From: Bradyrhizobium sp. C9 | GTDB taxonomy: Bacteria > Pseudomonadota > Alphaproteobacteria > Rhizobiales > Xanthobacteraceae | Direction of reading: 5' to 3' | DNA: 64,000 nucleotides | NCBI RefSeq assembly: GCF_002532045.1 | Contig: NZ_NWTG01000008.1 | Coordinates: 124,001 to 188,000, forward strand | Part shown: positions 41,222 to 50,181 of the stretch, piece by piece | Position numbering within the stretch: position 1 is the stretch's first letter | Layout: each line of letters begins with the position of its first letter | Translations under genes and position numbers: made by a program | The notes under the pieces: model-generated | The model's input: the letters and a program-made list of their open reading frames with translations, nothing else | What the model was told of the DNA's origin: nothing | Database searches by the model: none

Positions 41222-42502
41222 TCAGGCTCGCAGGGCCTGGTCGAGGTCGGCGATCAGGTCTTCCTTGTCCTCGATGCCGATTGAGAGCCGTACCACCTCG
41301 GGCGCCGCGCCGGACTTCACCTTGGCGGCGTCGTCGAGCTGGCTGTGGGTGGTGGAGGCCGGGTGGATCACCAGCGAGCGGGTGTCGCCGACATTGGCGA
41401 GATGCGAGAACAGCTTCAGGTTCGACACCAGATTGACGCCTGCGTCATAGCCGCCCTTGAGGCTGAAGGTGAACACCGCGCCGGCGCCCTTCGGCGCATA
41501 TTTGCGCTGCAGGGCGTTGTATTTGTCGCCGGGCAGGCCGGCATAGTTCACCGCAGACACGGCGGGGTGGGTGGAGAGGAATTCCGCCACCGCCTTGGCG
41601 TTGTCGCAGTGCTTCTGCATGCGCAGCGGCAGCGTCTCGATGCCGGTCAGAATCATGAAGGCGTTGAACGGCGACAGCGCGGGGCCGAGGTCGCGCAGGC
41701 CGAGCACGCGGCAGGCGATCGCGAAGGCGAAATTGCCGAAGGTCTCCTGGATCCGGATGCCGTGATATTCCGGGCGCGGCTCGCTCAGCATCGGATATTT
41801 GTTGTCCTTCGACCAGTCGAAGGTGCCGGCGTCGACGATGATGCCGCCGAGCGAGTTGCCGTGACCGCCGAGGAACTTGGTCAGGGAGTGCACGACGATG
41901 TCGGCGCCGTGGTCGATCGGCTTGATCAGATAGGGCGAGGCCAGCGTGTTGTCGACGATCAGCGGTACGCCGGCCTTGCGCGCAACGGCCGCGATCGCCT
42001 CGATATCGGTGATGCTGCCGGCGGGGTTGGCGATCGATTCGATGAAGATCGCCTTGGTGTGCGGCGTCACCGCCTGTTCGAAGCTTGCGACGTCGTCGGG
42101 GTCGGCCCAGGCCACGTTCCAGCCGAACGCCTTGAAGGCGTGGGTGAATTGGTTGATCGAGCCGCCATAGAGTTTCCGCGCGGCGATGATCTCGTCGCCG
42201 GGCCGGAGCAGTTGTTGCAACACCACGAGCTGCGCGGCGTGGCCGGAGGCAACTGCGAGCGCTGCCGTGCCGCCCTCGAGCGCTGCGACGCGCTCCTCGA
42301 GCACGGCGTTGGTCGGGTTGCCGATGCGGGTATAGATGTTGCCGAAGGCCTGCAGGCCGAACAGCGAAGCCGCGTGGTCGGCGTCGTTGAAGACGAATGA
42401 CGTGGTCTGGTAGATCGGCGTCGCCCGTGCGCCGGTGGTGGGATCAGGCTGTGCGCCGGCGTGCACGGCGAGGGTGGAAAATCCCGGAAGGCGATCGGTC
42501 AT
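41222..42502 (-). CDS. metY: O-acetylhomoserine (thiol)-lyase, Cys/Met metabolism PLP enzyme
   Basis: 426-residue PLP enzyme that makes homocysteine from an activated homoserine and sulfide. The cofactor lysine is in VVHSLTKFLGGHGNSLGG. Other family features are TPIYQTTSFVF, YTRIGNPTNAVLEERVAALEGG, the LYGGSINQF loop and VDNTLASPYL. The length and the insertion after the lysine favour MetY over MetZ. ATG at 42502 with AGGACA upstream. I looked for a SAM-II riboswitch in the 150-base leader and did not see its conserved core. Confidence 0.93.
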   Translation of the reverse strand: MTDRLPGFSTLAVHAGAQPDPTTGARATPIYQTTSFVFNDADHAASLFGLQAFGNIYTRIGNPTNAVLEERVAALEGGTAALAVASGHAAQLVVLQQLLRPGDEIIAARKLYGGSINQFTHAFKAFGWNVAWADPDDVASFEQAVTPHTKAIFIESIANPAGSITDIEAIAAVARKAGVPLIVDNTLASPYLIKPIDHGADIVVHSLTKFLGGHGNSLGGIIVDAGTFDWSKDNKYPMLSEPRPEYHGIRIQETFGNFAFAIACRVLGLRDLGPALSPFNAFMILTGIETLPLRMQKHCDNAKAVAEFLSTHPAVSAVNYAGLPGDKYNALQRKYAPKGAGAVFTFSLKGGYDAGVNLVSNLKLFSHLANVGDTRSLVIHPASTTHSQLDDAAKVKSGAAPEVVRLSIGIEDKEDLIADLDQALRA

Positions 42503-42649
42503 TCTTTGTGTCCTGTTGTGGCCTGGTCGAAACGCGCGGCATGCTGATGGCGGCGGCGTCCGCCGTCAAGCGAGTTGGGCACGCCGCCGGTCTTGGGAGG
42601 GGCATCCCGGGCTATACCGGATGATCGGAGCGATTATTCCGCCGCGATG

Positions 42650-43234
42650 TCAGGTGGTCTCGGTCTTGTTTTTTGCCGCGCGGTCGGATGCCGCAGTCTG
42701 GCCGCCGCCAAAGCTCGTGCGGTTGAGCGACAGCCGCATGCCCTGGGTCGGGATCGGCGCGCGCTTGGAACTCAGTGTGCGCGAGTTGACGCCCATCCAG
42801 GATATCTCCGACGACAGCCGGCCGTACTCGATCTTCGGGCAGCGGTTCATCACCACCTTGAGGCCGGCGGCCTCCGCCTTCTCGGCCGCGGCATCGTCGC
42901 GCGCGCCGAGCTGCATCCAGATCACCTTCGGCAGCGGTGACAATTTCAACGCCTCCTCGACCACCGGCATGATGTGGCTCGAGTTGCGGAAGATGTCGAT
43001 CATGTCGATCGGGCGATCAATATCCGCCAGCGATGCGACGAACGGCTTGCCCATCAGCGCCTTGCCGACATGGCCGGGGTTGACCGGGATCATGTCGTAG
43101 CCGCGCTGCGCCAGATATTTGAACGCGAAATAGCTCGGCCGCACGTTGACGGGCGAGGCGCCGACCATCGCGATCGTTTTGACGTTGTTCAGAATGCTGC
43201 GGATGTAGTTGTCGTCGTAGGCGTCGTGGTTCAT
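42650..43234 (-). CDS. CoA-binding (YccU-like) protein
   Basis: 194-residue Rossmann-fold CoA-binding protein of the YccU type. Typical features: IRSILNNVKTIAMVGASPVNVRPS at the N-terminus, YDMIPVNPGHVGKALMGKP, DMIDIFRNSSHIMPVVEEAL and the KVIWMQLGARDDAAAEKAEAAGL helix with VVMNRCPKIEYGRL. An extra polar C-terminal tail of about 45 residues (KRAPIPTQGMRLSLNRTSF and beyond) extends past the usual 140-residue domain. The physiological role of the family is unclear. ATG at 43234. Confidence 0.9.
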   Translation of the reverse strand: MNHDAYDDNYIRSILNNVKTIAMVGASPVNVRPSYFAFKYLAQRGYDMIPVNPGHVGKALMGKPFVASLADIDRPIDMIDIFRNSSHIMPVVEEALKLSPLPKVIWMQLGARDDAAAEKAEAAGLKVVMNRCPKIEYGRLSSEISWMGVNSRTLSSKRAPIPTQGMRLSLNRTSFGGGQTAASDRAAKNKTETT

Positions 43235-43253
43235 CGTTCGTCTTTTTCAATTG

Positions 43254-43335
43254 CGTCATTGCGAGGAGCGTAGCGACGAAGCAATCCATGCTTCCTTGTG
43301 GTGCGACGGATTGCTTCGCTTCGCTCGCAATGACG
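43254..43335. repeat. Dispersed palindromic repeat, family C
   Basis: Nested inverted repeats: outer arms CGTCATTGCGAG (43254-43265) and CTCGCAATGACG (43324-43335), inner arms GAAGCAATCC (about 43278) and GGATTGCTTC (about 43308). This very widespread Bradyrhizobium-type element lies between two same-strand genes. A partial relative occurs at 23706-23732. Confidence 0.85.
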
Positions 43336-43341
43336 GGGAGA

Positions 43342-44169
43342 CTATTTGTCCTGCCACTTCGGGTCGCGCTTCTCGATGAAGGCGCCGATGCCTTCCTCGG
43401 CATCGCGCGCCATCATGTTCTCGGTCATCACCTCGGCCGCGAAGCGATAGGCCTCAGCGAGGCTCATCTCGGCCTGGCGATAGAACGCCTCCTTGCCGAG
43501 CTTGACGGTGTAGGCCGATTTCAGCGCGACCTTTTGCGCCAGCGCGATTGCGGCGTCGCGTTCGGTGCCTGCCGGCACCACGCGGTTGACGAGGCCGATG
43601 CTCTGCGCCGTTGCCGCGGAGACCGGTTCACCGGTCAGCAGCATCTCCATCGCTTGCTTGCGCGGCACGTTGCGCGACAGCGCCACCATCGGCGTCGAGC
43701 AGAACAGCCCGATGTCGACGCCCGGCGTCGCAAACGCCGCGGCCTCGGAGGCAACCGCGAGGTCGCAGCTCGCGACGAGCTGGCAGCCCGCCGCAGTCGC
43801 GATGCCCTGGACGGATGCCACCACCGGCTTCGGCAGATGCACGATCGCCTGCATCATCGCGCTGCAGGCGTTCATGATCTGTGCGAAATAGGCGCGGCCG
43901 CGGTCGGCGTCGGTGCGGCGCGCGGTGAGCTCCTTGAGGTCGTGGCCGGCGCAGAAGGCTCGGCCGTTGGCGGTGAGCACGACGGCACGGATGCTCTTGT
44001 CAGCGCCGATTTCATTCAGCGCAGCGTGCAGCTCGCCGATCAGACCCTCGGAGAGGCTGTTGCGTGCCGCGGGGCGATTGAGTGTCAGTAGCGCGATACT
44101 GCCCACGGTCTCGCGCAGCAGGATCGGCTGGTGTTGCGGCGCTCCGGCGCGGGCGGCTTGGGCGGACAT
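43342..44169 (-). CDS. Enoyl-CoA hydratase/isomerase family protein
   Basis: 275-residue crotonase-fold protein. The oxyanion-hole segments are GRAFCAGHDLKELTAR (about residue 68-83) and QGIATAAGCQLVASCDLAVAS (about 118-138). The second catalytic Glu of classical hydratases is not in its usual place; the region reads FATPGVDIGLFCSTP, as in ECHDC3-like members of unknown substrate. ATG at 44169. It is divergent from the thioesterase gene with a 71-base gap, so the two may act on related acyl-CoAs. Confidence 0.9.
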   Translation of the reverse strand: MSAQAARAGAPQHQPILLRETVGSIALLTLNRPAARNSLSEGLIGELHAALNEIGADKSIRAVVLTANGRAFCAGHDLKELTARRTDADRGRAYFAQIMNACSAMMQAIVHLPKPVVASVQGIATAAGCQLVASCDLAVASEAAAFATPGVDIGLFCSTPMVALSRNVPRKQAMEMLLTGEPVSAATAQSIGLVNRVVPAGTERDAAIALAQKVALKSAYTVKLGKEAFYRQAEMSLAEAYRFAAEVMTENMMARDAEEGIGAFIEKRDPKWQDK

Positions 44170-44240
44170 GGCAAAAATTCCACTTTGGTCTCTATGACAA
44201 CTTAATGTAACAGGCAGGCTGAAGCGAGGGCAGGGACCGC

Positions 44241-44669
44241 ATGGCGATTGCGAAAATGAGCGTGGCTGATCTGGAGGAGTTCCTGCGCAAGGAATTTCCG
44301 CAGGCGTTCACCCACGACGACATCAGGATCGAAAGCGCCGACGGCGAGACGGCCCTGCTGCGCCAGCGCTTCAGCGAGCGCATGCTGCGGCCGGGCGGCA
44401 CGGTGTCGGGGCCGACCCTGATGGGGCTGGCGGATTTTGCGATGTATGTGGTGCTGCTGTCGGCGATCGGGCCGATCGGCCTTGCCGTCACCACCAACCT
44501 CAACATCAACTTCCTGCGCAAGGGCCAGCCGGGGCAGGACGTGCTTGCCGTCGCCAAGCTGCTCAAGCTCGGCAAGCGGCTTGCGGTCGGCGAGGTGAAC
44601 CTGCTGTCCGGCACCTCACCCGATCCGATCGCCCATGTCACGGCGACCTATTCCATTCCAAATCAATAG
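44241..44669 (+). CDS. PaaI family thioesterase (hotdog fold)
   Basis: 142-residue hotdog thioesterase. The helix-strand core is RPGGTVSGPTLMGLADFAMYVVL, with the usual HGG reading PGG here, followed by VTTNLNINFLRKGQPGQDVLAVAKLLKLGKRLAVGEVNL. It hydrolyses an acyl-CoA, of unknown acid. ATG at 44241 with GCGAGGGCAGGG upstream. Confidence 0.9.
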   Translation: MAIAKMSVADLEEFLRKEFPQAFTHDDIRIESADGETALLRQRFSERMLRPGGTVSGPTLMGLADFAMYVVLLSAIGPIGLAVTTNLNINFLRKGQPGQDVLAVAKLLKLGKRLAVGEVNLLSGTSPDPIAHVTATYSIPNQ

Positions 44670-44741
44670 GCTTTCTCACGGTATTATTGCACCATATTTA
44701 TAAGCTATTGTTTTTGCTGGTTTAATTTGCGCGTTTCGACG

Positions 44742-44770
44742 TTGACGTGCGCCCGCGGCTTCTCTAGAAA
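44742..44770 (+). promoter_or_regulatory. Strong sigma-70-type promoter of rplM-rpsI
   Basis: TTGACG (44742-44747), a 17-base spacer, then TAGAAA (44765-44770), in AT-rich DNA 52 bases before the rplM start. Confidence 0.75.
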
Positions 44771-44822
44771 CCCACGCAGTTCGGCGCATTCGGCGCCGAT
44801 TTCCTTTTCACGGATTTCACAC

Positions 44823-45287
44823 ATGAGCACGTTCTCGGCCAAGCCCGCCGAAGTGACGAAGAAGTGGGTCGTGATCGACGCCAAGGGTCTGGTCGTCGGT
44901 CGTCTCGCCACGCTCGTCGCGATGCGCCTGCGCGGCAAACACCTGCCCACCTACACCCCGCATGTCGATTGCGGCGACAATGTCATCATCGTCAACGCCG
45001 CGCATGTGGTGCTGACCGGTCGCAAGCGCGACCAGAAGGTCTACTACAAGCACACCGGTTTCATCGGTGGCATCAAGGAGCGCACCGCGAAGCAGATCCT
45101 CGAGGGTCGCTTCCCCGAGCGCGTCGTCGAGAAGGCGATCGAGCGCATGATCCCGCGCGGTCCGCTCGGCCGCATGCAGATGGGCAATCTGCGCGTCTAT
45201 CCGGGTGCCGAGCATCCGCATGAGGCCCAGAGCCCCGAGAAGGTCGATATCGCTTCCCTGAATCGCAAGAACACGAGGGCCGCATAA
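44823..45287 (+). CDS. rplM: 50S ribosomal protein L13
   Basis: 154-residue ribosomal protein of the large subunit. KWVVIDAKGLVVGRLATLVAM at the start, then HVDCGDNVIIVNAAHVVLTG, YYKHTGFIGGIKERTA and the MIPRGPLGRMQMGNLRVY signature. The ATG at 44823 matches the family, and the upstream open frame holds the promoter. The stop overlaps the rpsI start by one base (TAATG). Confidence 0.98.
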   Translation: MSTFSAKPAEVTKKWVVIDAKGLVVGRLATLVAMRLRGKHLPTYTPHVDCGDNVIIVNAAHVVLTGRKRDQKVYYKHTGFIGGIKERTAKQILEGRFPERVVEKAIERMIPRGPLGRMQMGNLRVYPGAEHPHEAQSPEKVDIASLNRKNTRAA

Positions 45288-45763
45288 TGTCCGATACTTT
45301 GCAGTCCCTCGACCAGCTCTCGCAGGTCAAGCCGGCGGCTCCCGACGCGCCGAAGTATGTCAAGAAGATCGACAAGTTCAACCGCGCTTACGCCACCGGC
45401 AAGCGCAAGGACGCGGTCGCCCGTGTCTGGATCAAGCCGGGCGCCGGCAAGATCTCGGTCAACACCCGCGACATCGAAGTCTACTTCGCCCGCCCGGTGC
45501 TGCGCATGATGATCCAGCAGCCGCTGGTCGCTGCCGCCCGTAACGGCCAGTACGACGTGATCTGCACCGTCGCCGGCGGCGGTCTCTCCGGCCAGGCCGG
45601 TGCGGTCCGCCACGGTATCTCGAAGGCGTTGACCAACTTCGAGCCCGAGCTGCGCAGCGTCCTCAAGAAGGGCGGCTTCCTGACCCGCGATAGCCGCACG
45701 GTCGAGCGCAAGAAGTACGGCAAGGCCAAGGCCCGCAAGTCCTTCCAGTTCTCGAAGCGCTAG
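45287..45763 (+). CDS. rpsI: 30S ribosomal protein S9
   Basis: 158 residues. A 35-residue alphaproteobacterial N-terminal extension precedes the core: YATGKRKDAVARVWIKPG, then GLSGQAGAVRHGISKAL and LTRDSRTVERKKYGKAKARK, ending in the conserved FSKR tail that reaches the P-site tRNA. Co-transcribed and translationally coupled with rplM. Confidence 0.98.
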   Translation: MSDTLQSLDQLSQVKPAAPDAPKYVKKIDKFNRAYATGKRKDAVARVWIKPGAGKISVNTRDIEVYFARPVLRMMIQQPLVAAARNGQYDVICTVAGGGLSGQAGAVRHGISKALTNFEPELRSVLKKGGFLTRDSRTVERKKYGKAKARKSFQFSKR

Positions 45764-45810
45764 TTCGAGTTCTCAAATTCGCGGCAATTGCCGCGTGCAT
45801 CGAGTTGCAG

Positions 45811-45836
45811 AGGGCGCCGCGAGGCGCCCTTTTTGC
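45811..45836 (+). terminator. Rho-independent terminator of rplM-rpsI
   Basis: 8-bp stem AGGGCGCC/GGCGCCCT with a GCGA tetraloop, followed by TTTTTG, 48 bases after the rpsI stop. Confidence 0.93.
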
Positions 45837-46008
45837 TGCGCCCCACCGCGCATGCTTCGACGCGAATTAGCGCAGTTTTTCATGAAAACTTGCGTGTGCG
45901 TGCAAACGAAATTGGAACTCGGGCCTTCTAGCTTGCGATCTCGCACTGGCGCTGCATCACCGTATTAATTGCGCCTGCGAACGTTGCATCACCGGGCTGG
46001 GGTGACTT

Positions 46009-47226
46009 ATGTCGTTCGATCCATCGACGCTTTATCTGTTCGCCACCATGGTCGCGGGCATGCTCGGCGCCATGCTCTGGTTGTTCGGCAGGCAAGAGAA
46101 CATTGCCGCGCTGAAGTGGTGGGGCACCGCCTATCTGCTGGGCGCGGCCTCCGTCGCGCTGTGGACGGTCGGCAGCTCGACGCTCGACCCGATGGTCCTG
46201 CTGGGCCTCAATGCGATCGGCTTCGCCGCCTGCGGCATGGTTTGGAACGCTGCGCGCATTTTCCACGGCCGCAAGGCCAACCTGCCGGGTCTCGTGCTCG
46301 GCCCGATCGTGTGGATCGGTGCCGTGACGTCAATCGCCGATCCGGCGTTGCGCCTGACCATCGGCGCCGGGATCGTCGCGATCTATGCCGCGATGACCGC
46401 CTCCGAACTCTGGAGCGAGCGCCGCCGCGCGATGCAACGTCGATGGATTGCGATCGCGATCCCGGTGGCACATGGCTGTGTCCTGATGCTGCCGATCCTG
46501 GTCGGCGACCTGCTGCGGCTGAACGGCCAGAACTTCGTCAGCAGCTTCTGGGTCACGCTGTTCTCGATCGAGCTCGTGCTGTACGCGATCGGCACGGTGT
46601 TCGTGATTTTCATGATGGTGTCGGACCGCGCGGTGGCCGTGCACAAGACCGCTGCGTCGATCGATCCCTTGAGCGGCATGCTCAACCGCCGCGGATTTAC
46701 CGAAGCCTGCGCGCGGGTGATCGAGCGGGAGGCCACGGCCGGCCGGCCGGTCACCGTGATGATCTTCGACCTCGATCACTTCAAGTCGATCAACGACCGG
46801 TTCGGCCATCCCGCGGGCGACGAGATCCTGAAACTGTTCTCCGCCGTGGTGGTCAACAGCCTCAGGATCAGCGATCTGTCGGGCCGGATCGGCGGCGAGG
46901 AGTTCGCAGCACTGTTGCCGTGCTCGCTGGAGGAGGGCGTCCTGGTCGCCGAGCGCGTGCGCGAGGCGTTCGAGAACAGCAACATCACCTGCGAGGAAGG
47001 TGCGGTCGACACCACAGTCAGCATCGGCGTGGCCGGTGGACCCGCCGGGACCGAGCTCGAGGTGCTGCTGGCCTCGGCCGACACGGCGCTCTACCAGGCC
47101 AAGCGTGGCGGCCGCAATCGCGTCGAGGCCGCAGAGGAATTGCCGCTGTCGCTGGAGAACTGGCGGCGCAAGACCGCGGGGTTGCCGGCATCGGCGCGGC
47201 AAAAGCCGGCGCCCGCCCGCGCGTGA
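46009..47226 (+). CDS. Membrane diguanylate cyclase (GGDEF domain)
   Basis: Makes cyclic di-GMP. 405 residues: six or so membrane helices (about residues 8-215) forming the sensory part, then a GGDEF domain. The catalytic loop is GGEEF at 295-299, an active variant. An inhibitory I-site RxxD (RISD, 286-289) stands five residues before it, so product inhibition is expected. FDLDHFKSINDRFGHPAGD (substrate/metal region) is intact. No EAL domain. ATG at 46009. The membrane signal is unknown. Confidence 0.94.
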   Translation: MSFDPSTLYLFATMVAGMLGAMLWLFGRQENIAALKWWGTAYLLGAASVALWTVGSSTLDPMVLLGLNAIGFAACGMVWNAARIFHGRKANLPGLVLGPIVWIGAVTSIADPALRLTIGAGIVAIYAAMTASELWSERRRAMQRRWIAIAIPVAHGCVLMLPILVGDLLRLNGQNFVSSFWVTLFSIELVLYAIGTVFVIFMMVSDRAVAVHKTAASIDPLSGMLNRRGFTEACARVIEREATAGRPVTVMIFDLDHFKSINDRFGHPAGDEILKLFSAVVVNSLRISDLSGRIGGEEFAALLPCSLEEGVLVAERVREAFENSNITCEEGAVDTTVSIGVAGGPAGTELEVLLASADTALYQAKRGGRNRVEAAEELPLSLENWRRKTAGLPASARQKPAPARA

Positions 47227-47233
47227 GTGCGTG

Positions 47234-47252
47234 GTAACGACTGGTTAACCAT
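47234..47252 (+). promoter_or_regulatory. CtrA-like box before a small membrane protein gene
   Basis: GTAA-N7-TTAAC (47234-47249), running into TTAACCAT (47245-47252), 21 bases before the ATG at 47273. This is the best match to a CtrA site in the window. Its closeness to the start codon would favour repression, or a leader start just upstream. Confidence 0.45.
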
Positions 47253-47272
47253 TCGATCCCATGCTTTCGGGC

Positions 47273-47509
47273 ATGGAGTCGATCCGCACCCGCAACCCGC
47301 ATTCAGCCCTGATGTCGCTCGAAGCCGACGCGGCTTCTGCGCGCGGTGGCTTCGCCTGTCTGTTCTCGGACTCCGATGAATACGAGACCGCGCTGATCGC
47401 CGAACGCCGCGCGCAAGGACGATACCAGCCGCCGCTGCGCCGCTGGCCGATCGTGATGCTGCTCGGCGTGATGCTGATGGTCGTCGGTACGGTCCTGCTC
47501 TTCAACTGA
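47273..47509 (+). CDS. Small single-pass membrane protein, 78 aa
   Basis: Not recognised by family. It is a soluble N-terminal 55 residues (SALMSLEADAASARGG, DSDEYETALIAERRAQGR) followed by a single C-terminal membrane helix (PIVMLLGVMLMVVGTVLLF, about residues 59-77), as in a tail-anchored protein facing the cytoplasm. ATG at 47273 chosen; 47261 is an in-frame alternative. It overlaps the convergent AI-2E gene by 8 bases. The CtrA-like box upstream suggests cell-cycle linkage, an inference. Confidence 0.65.
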   Translation: MESIRTRNPHSALMSLEADAASARGGFACLFSDSDEYETALIAERRAQGRYQPPLRRWPIVMLLGVMLMVVGTVLLFN

Positions 47510-48674
47510 GCTGCGGCACGTTCGACGGCGCGGGCATCTGCGCCGGCGCCTGATCCTCCGCCTTGAAGTGGTCGATCATCACCTTGGCGATCGCCATCAG
47601 CGGCAGCGCCAGCGCCAGCCCCCAGATGCCGAACACGACGCCGAGCAGGATCTGGAACGCGAACAGCGTTGCCGGCGGGATATCGAGCGCCTGGCGCTGG
47701 ATGATCGGCGTCAGCACATAGCTTTCCAGCGCGTGGACGCCGAGGAACAGGATGAAGGCCGACAGCGCCGCGATCCACCCGCTTGCGAGGCTCGCCAGCA
47801 CTACGATCAGCCCGCCCAGGATCGCGCCGACCGTCGGGATGAAGGCGAGCAGGCCGGCCTGGATGCCGAGGATGAACGAGCTCGGAATCCCGATGATGGC
47901 GAGCCCGATCCAGGTGACGAGGAACACCGCGGTCATGGTGATGATCTGCGCGATCAGCCAGCGCTCCAGCGTCTCGCCGATGCGGTCGACGATGACGGTC
48001 GCTTGGGCGCGGTACTTGGCCGGCGCGATGAACAGCAATCCGGCGCGGTAAATGCTCGGCTGGGCCGCAAAGGCGAGCCCGAGGAACAGGACGATGAAGA
48101 AGTTGCCAACGACGCTGACGGTGCCGAGCAGCACCTTCAGCGTCTGACTGATGATCGCGCCGCCGCTCGAGGCCAGCGCGCCGGCGCCGGGGATGCCATG
48201 CGACTGCGACGACGTTGCGGGCGTCGATGTCGTCGTCGTCACGGCGGAGCCTTCGCCCTTCGCCTCGCCGGCGGCATTGGTGAAGTCGAGATAGCTGGTA
48301 TCGACGCCGTGCTGTTCGAGGAACTCCTTGACGTTGCCGAGCTGCGATTTGATCGTGTTGCTCAGCACCGTGGCTTGCTGCGCGATCGTGGTGCCGCCGA
48401 GGAACACGATGCCGGACAATAGCCCGGCCATCGCCAGGCAGACGATCGCAAGCCGCAACGCGTGGGGCAGCCCGGTGAGCCGGCCGAGCAGGGTGGCCAT
48501 GGCATTGAGGGCGACGCCGAGCAGCATGCCCGCGAACAGCAGGAACAGGGTCGCGGCAAACTGCCAGGCGAAGGTCAGCAGGGCGGCGAACAGCACGATG
48601 CCGATGCCGCCGACGGCGATCGCCCACGCCATGTCATTGCGGGCCTGCAGGCGATTGTCAGCCGGGTCTGTCAC
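47502..48674 (-). CDS. AI-2E family transporter (PerM/TqsA-like)
   Basis: 390-residue membrane protein of the AI-2E exporter superfamily, whose members export autoinducer-2 or other small solutes or ions. About eight membrane segments: two N-terminal pairs, a hydrophilic periplasmic region (about residues 110-190) with a Ser/Thr/Gly-rich stretch, then the conserved C-terminal half (LAAQ-like PSIYRAGLLFIAPAKYRA, GLLAFIPTVGAILGG, LESYVLTPIIQRQALDIPP). GTG at 48674 has AAGGGGG upstream. The long open frame to 48950 is not coding. The substrate cannot be inferred. Confidence 0.88.
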   Translation of the reverse strand: MTDPADNRLQARNDMAWAIAVGGIGIVLFAALLTFAWQFAATLFLLFAGMLLGVALNAMATLLGRLTGLPHALRLAIVCLAMAGLLSGIVFLGGTTIAQQATVLSNTIKSQLGNVKEFLEQHGVDTSYLDFTNAAGEAKGEGSAVTTTTSTPATSSQSHGIPGAGALASSGGAIISQTLKVLLGTVSVVGNFFIVLFLGLAFAAQPSIYRAGLLFIAPAKYRAQATVIVDRIGETLERWLIAQIITMTAVFLVTWIGLAIIGIPSSFILGIQAGLLAFIPTVGAILGGLIVVLASLASGWIAALSAFILFLGVHALESYVLTPIIQRQALDIPPATLFAFQILLGVVFGIWGLALALPLMAIAKVMIDHFKAEDQAPAQMPAPSNVPQLS

Positions 48675-48952
48675 GGGTGATTCCCCCTTCGCGACGGTGT
48701 TCGAGCAGTCTTTGGCGAAAATCCCGCCGGGATCAAGCTGGGCGGACCGTGCCGGTTTGCCGCTGACGCGCTGGGGACCCGGCGCGACTGCTGGGGTGTC
48801 CGGCCGGATTTGGGGCCCCGAGGGCTGCAAATCTGTGCAGGATCGCAAGGCCCCCTGTGCAGATATAGGCAGTTGATCCGGCCGGAACTCGAAGGCATGA
48901 TCGTCTCCGCAAAGTCGCAAACTTAGAAGAATCATTGCGCGAGACTTCAATA

Positions 48953-49723
48953 ATGAGACGGCCCGTGGTCGGCGTGATCGGAAACGCCCATCGCATCGAA
49001 AATCGTTTCACAGTCCAGATGGTCGGAGAGCGCAACCTTCGCGCGGTTGCCGAGGTGTCGGGCGCCGTGCCCTTGATGTTTGCGGGCAGCCCCGAAATCA
49101 CCGAGGTCGGCGCCTTGCTCGACGTGGTCGACGGCGTGGTGCTGACCGGGGCCCGCGCCAACGTTCATCCGACCCGCTTCAACACCGAGCCTTGCGCCGC
49201 TCACGAGCCCTACGACATCCACCGCGACGACGTCGCGCTGGCGCTGTCGGAGGCCTGCGTCGCGCGCGGCGTGCCGATCTTCGGCATCTGCCGCGGCCTG
49301 CAGGAGATGAACGTCGCGTTCGGCGGCTCGCTGCATCCGGAGATCCGCGAGATCCCGGGCCGCATGAACCACCGGATGCCGCGGCTGGAGAACGGCGAGA
49401 TCCATCCCGATCCGACCGTGGTGTTCGCCGATCGTCATGACGTCGCGCTGACGCCGGGTGGCGCCTTCGCAAGGATCCTCGGCTGCGAGACCATTCGGGT
49501 GAATTCGCTGCACGGCCAGGGCATCCTCGAGCCCGGCAAGCGCGTCGTGATCGAGGGCATCGCCGAGGACGGCACCATCGAGGCGATCCGCATCGCCGAT
49601 GCGCCCGGCTTTGCGCTCGGCGTGCAGTGGCACGCCGAATACGATCCGCAGCGCAACCCGATCAACCGCGCGCTGTTCGAGGCCTTCGGCGACGCCCTGC
49701 GCGAGCGCCGGCGGGCAGCGTAG
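48953..49723 (+). CDS. Gamma-glutamyl-gamma-aminobutyrate hydrolase family protein (class I glutamine amidotransferase-like, C26)
   Basis: 256-residue peptidase C26 hydrolase, as in PuuD, which cleaves gamma-glutamyl amides. Catalytic triad: Cys113 in IFGICRGLQEMN, His227 and Glu229 in GVQWHAEYD. The N-terminus PVVGVIGNAHRIE and DGVVLTGARANVHP are typical. ATG at 48953, with weak spacing from any Shine-Dalgarno sequence; a TTG at 48935 is an in-frame alternative. It stands alone, so pathway membership (polyamine degradation) is only suggested by the family. Confidence 0.9.
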   Translation: MRRPVVGVIGNAHRIENRFTVQMVGERNLRAVAEVSGAVPLMFAGSPEITEVGALLDVVDGVVLTGARANVHPTRFNTEPCAAHEPYDIHRDDVALALSEACVARGVPIFGICRGLQEMNVAFGGSLHPEIREIPGRMNHRMPRLENGEIHPDPTVVFADRHDVALTPGGAFARILGCETIRVNSLHGQGILEPGKRVVIEGIAEDGTIEAIRIADAPGFALGVQWHAEYDPQRNPINRALFEAFGDALRERRRAA

Positions 49724-50181
49724 CTGGCCCGCTCACCGGACAGCTTGGGCGGCGGTATCGTCAGCCGCGAACGTGTTTCAAGCGAGCCTAGACCAGATGA
49801 AACCCGCTGCTGGTGTCGGGCATCGGCGGGTAGGGCGTGCCGGCGGGCAGGCCGAGATAGAGATATTCGAGGCCGTAGGTCGCCGCGAAGCTGGACGCAT
49901 TGGACCTCGCCCCAGCCGACATGGAGCCGCGCGAAGATGCCCCAAATCGCGACCGCCGGCTTGGACTCCCCGGCGCTGGAGGCGGTTCAACCGGCGTCGA
50001 CTGGGGCCGGCGCGGGCTTTCTCCGTACTTGTACGGATACGAAAGTGGCGGATTGCAAGGCCGGACTCGGCTAAGCAAGAAGGCGCGAGCCACCCGATAT
50101 TGCCCCGGCGCCGACGATCCTTTCCGATATTGTTTTGCTTTTCCATTTTCCGGTGCAACTGCTCACGATGAGTTGGTCGGG
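49724..50181. other. 458-base gap before the hybrid kinase; no supported gene
   Basis: Open frames on both strands (minus 49788-50093, 49778-50158; plus extension of the kinase frame to 49900) are compositionally uneven and lack family character. One of them ends with an aromatic, Gly/Pro-rich stretch (AATYGLEYLYLGLPAGTPYP) that could be a remnant of a degraded gene, but I cannot name it. Confidence 0.4.

Noticed and set aside
42503..42649. Possible SAM-II riboswitch in the metY leader
   Set aside because: The conserved pseudoknot core expected for SAM-II was not seen.
49788..50093. Minus-strand frame before the hybrid kinase
   Set aside because: Ser/Pro/Arg-rich with no start context. At most a gene remnant that I cannot name.
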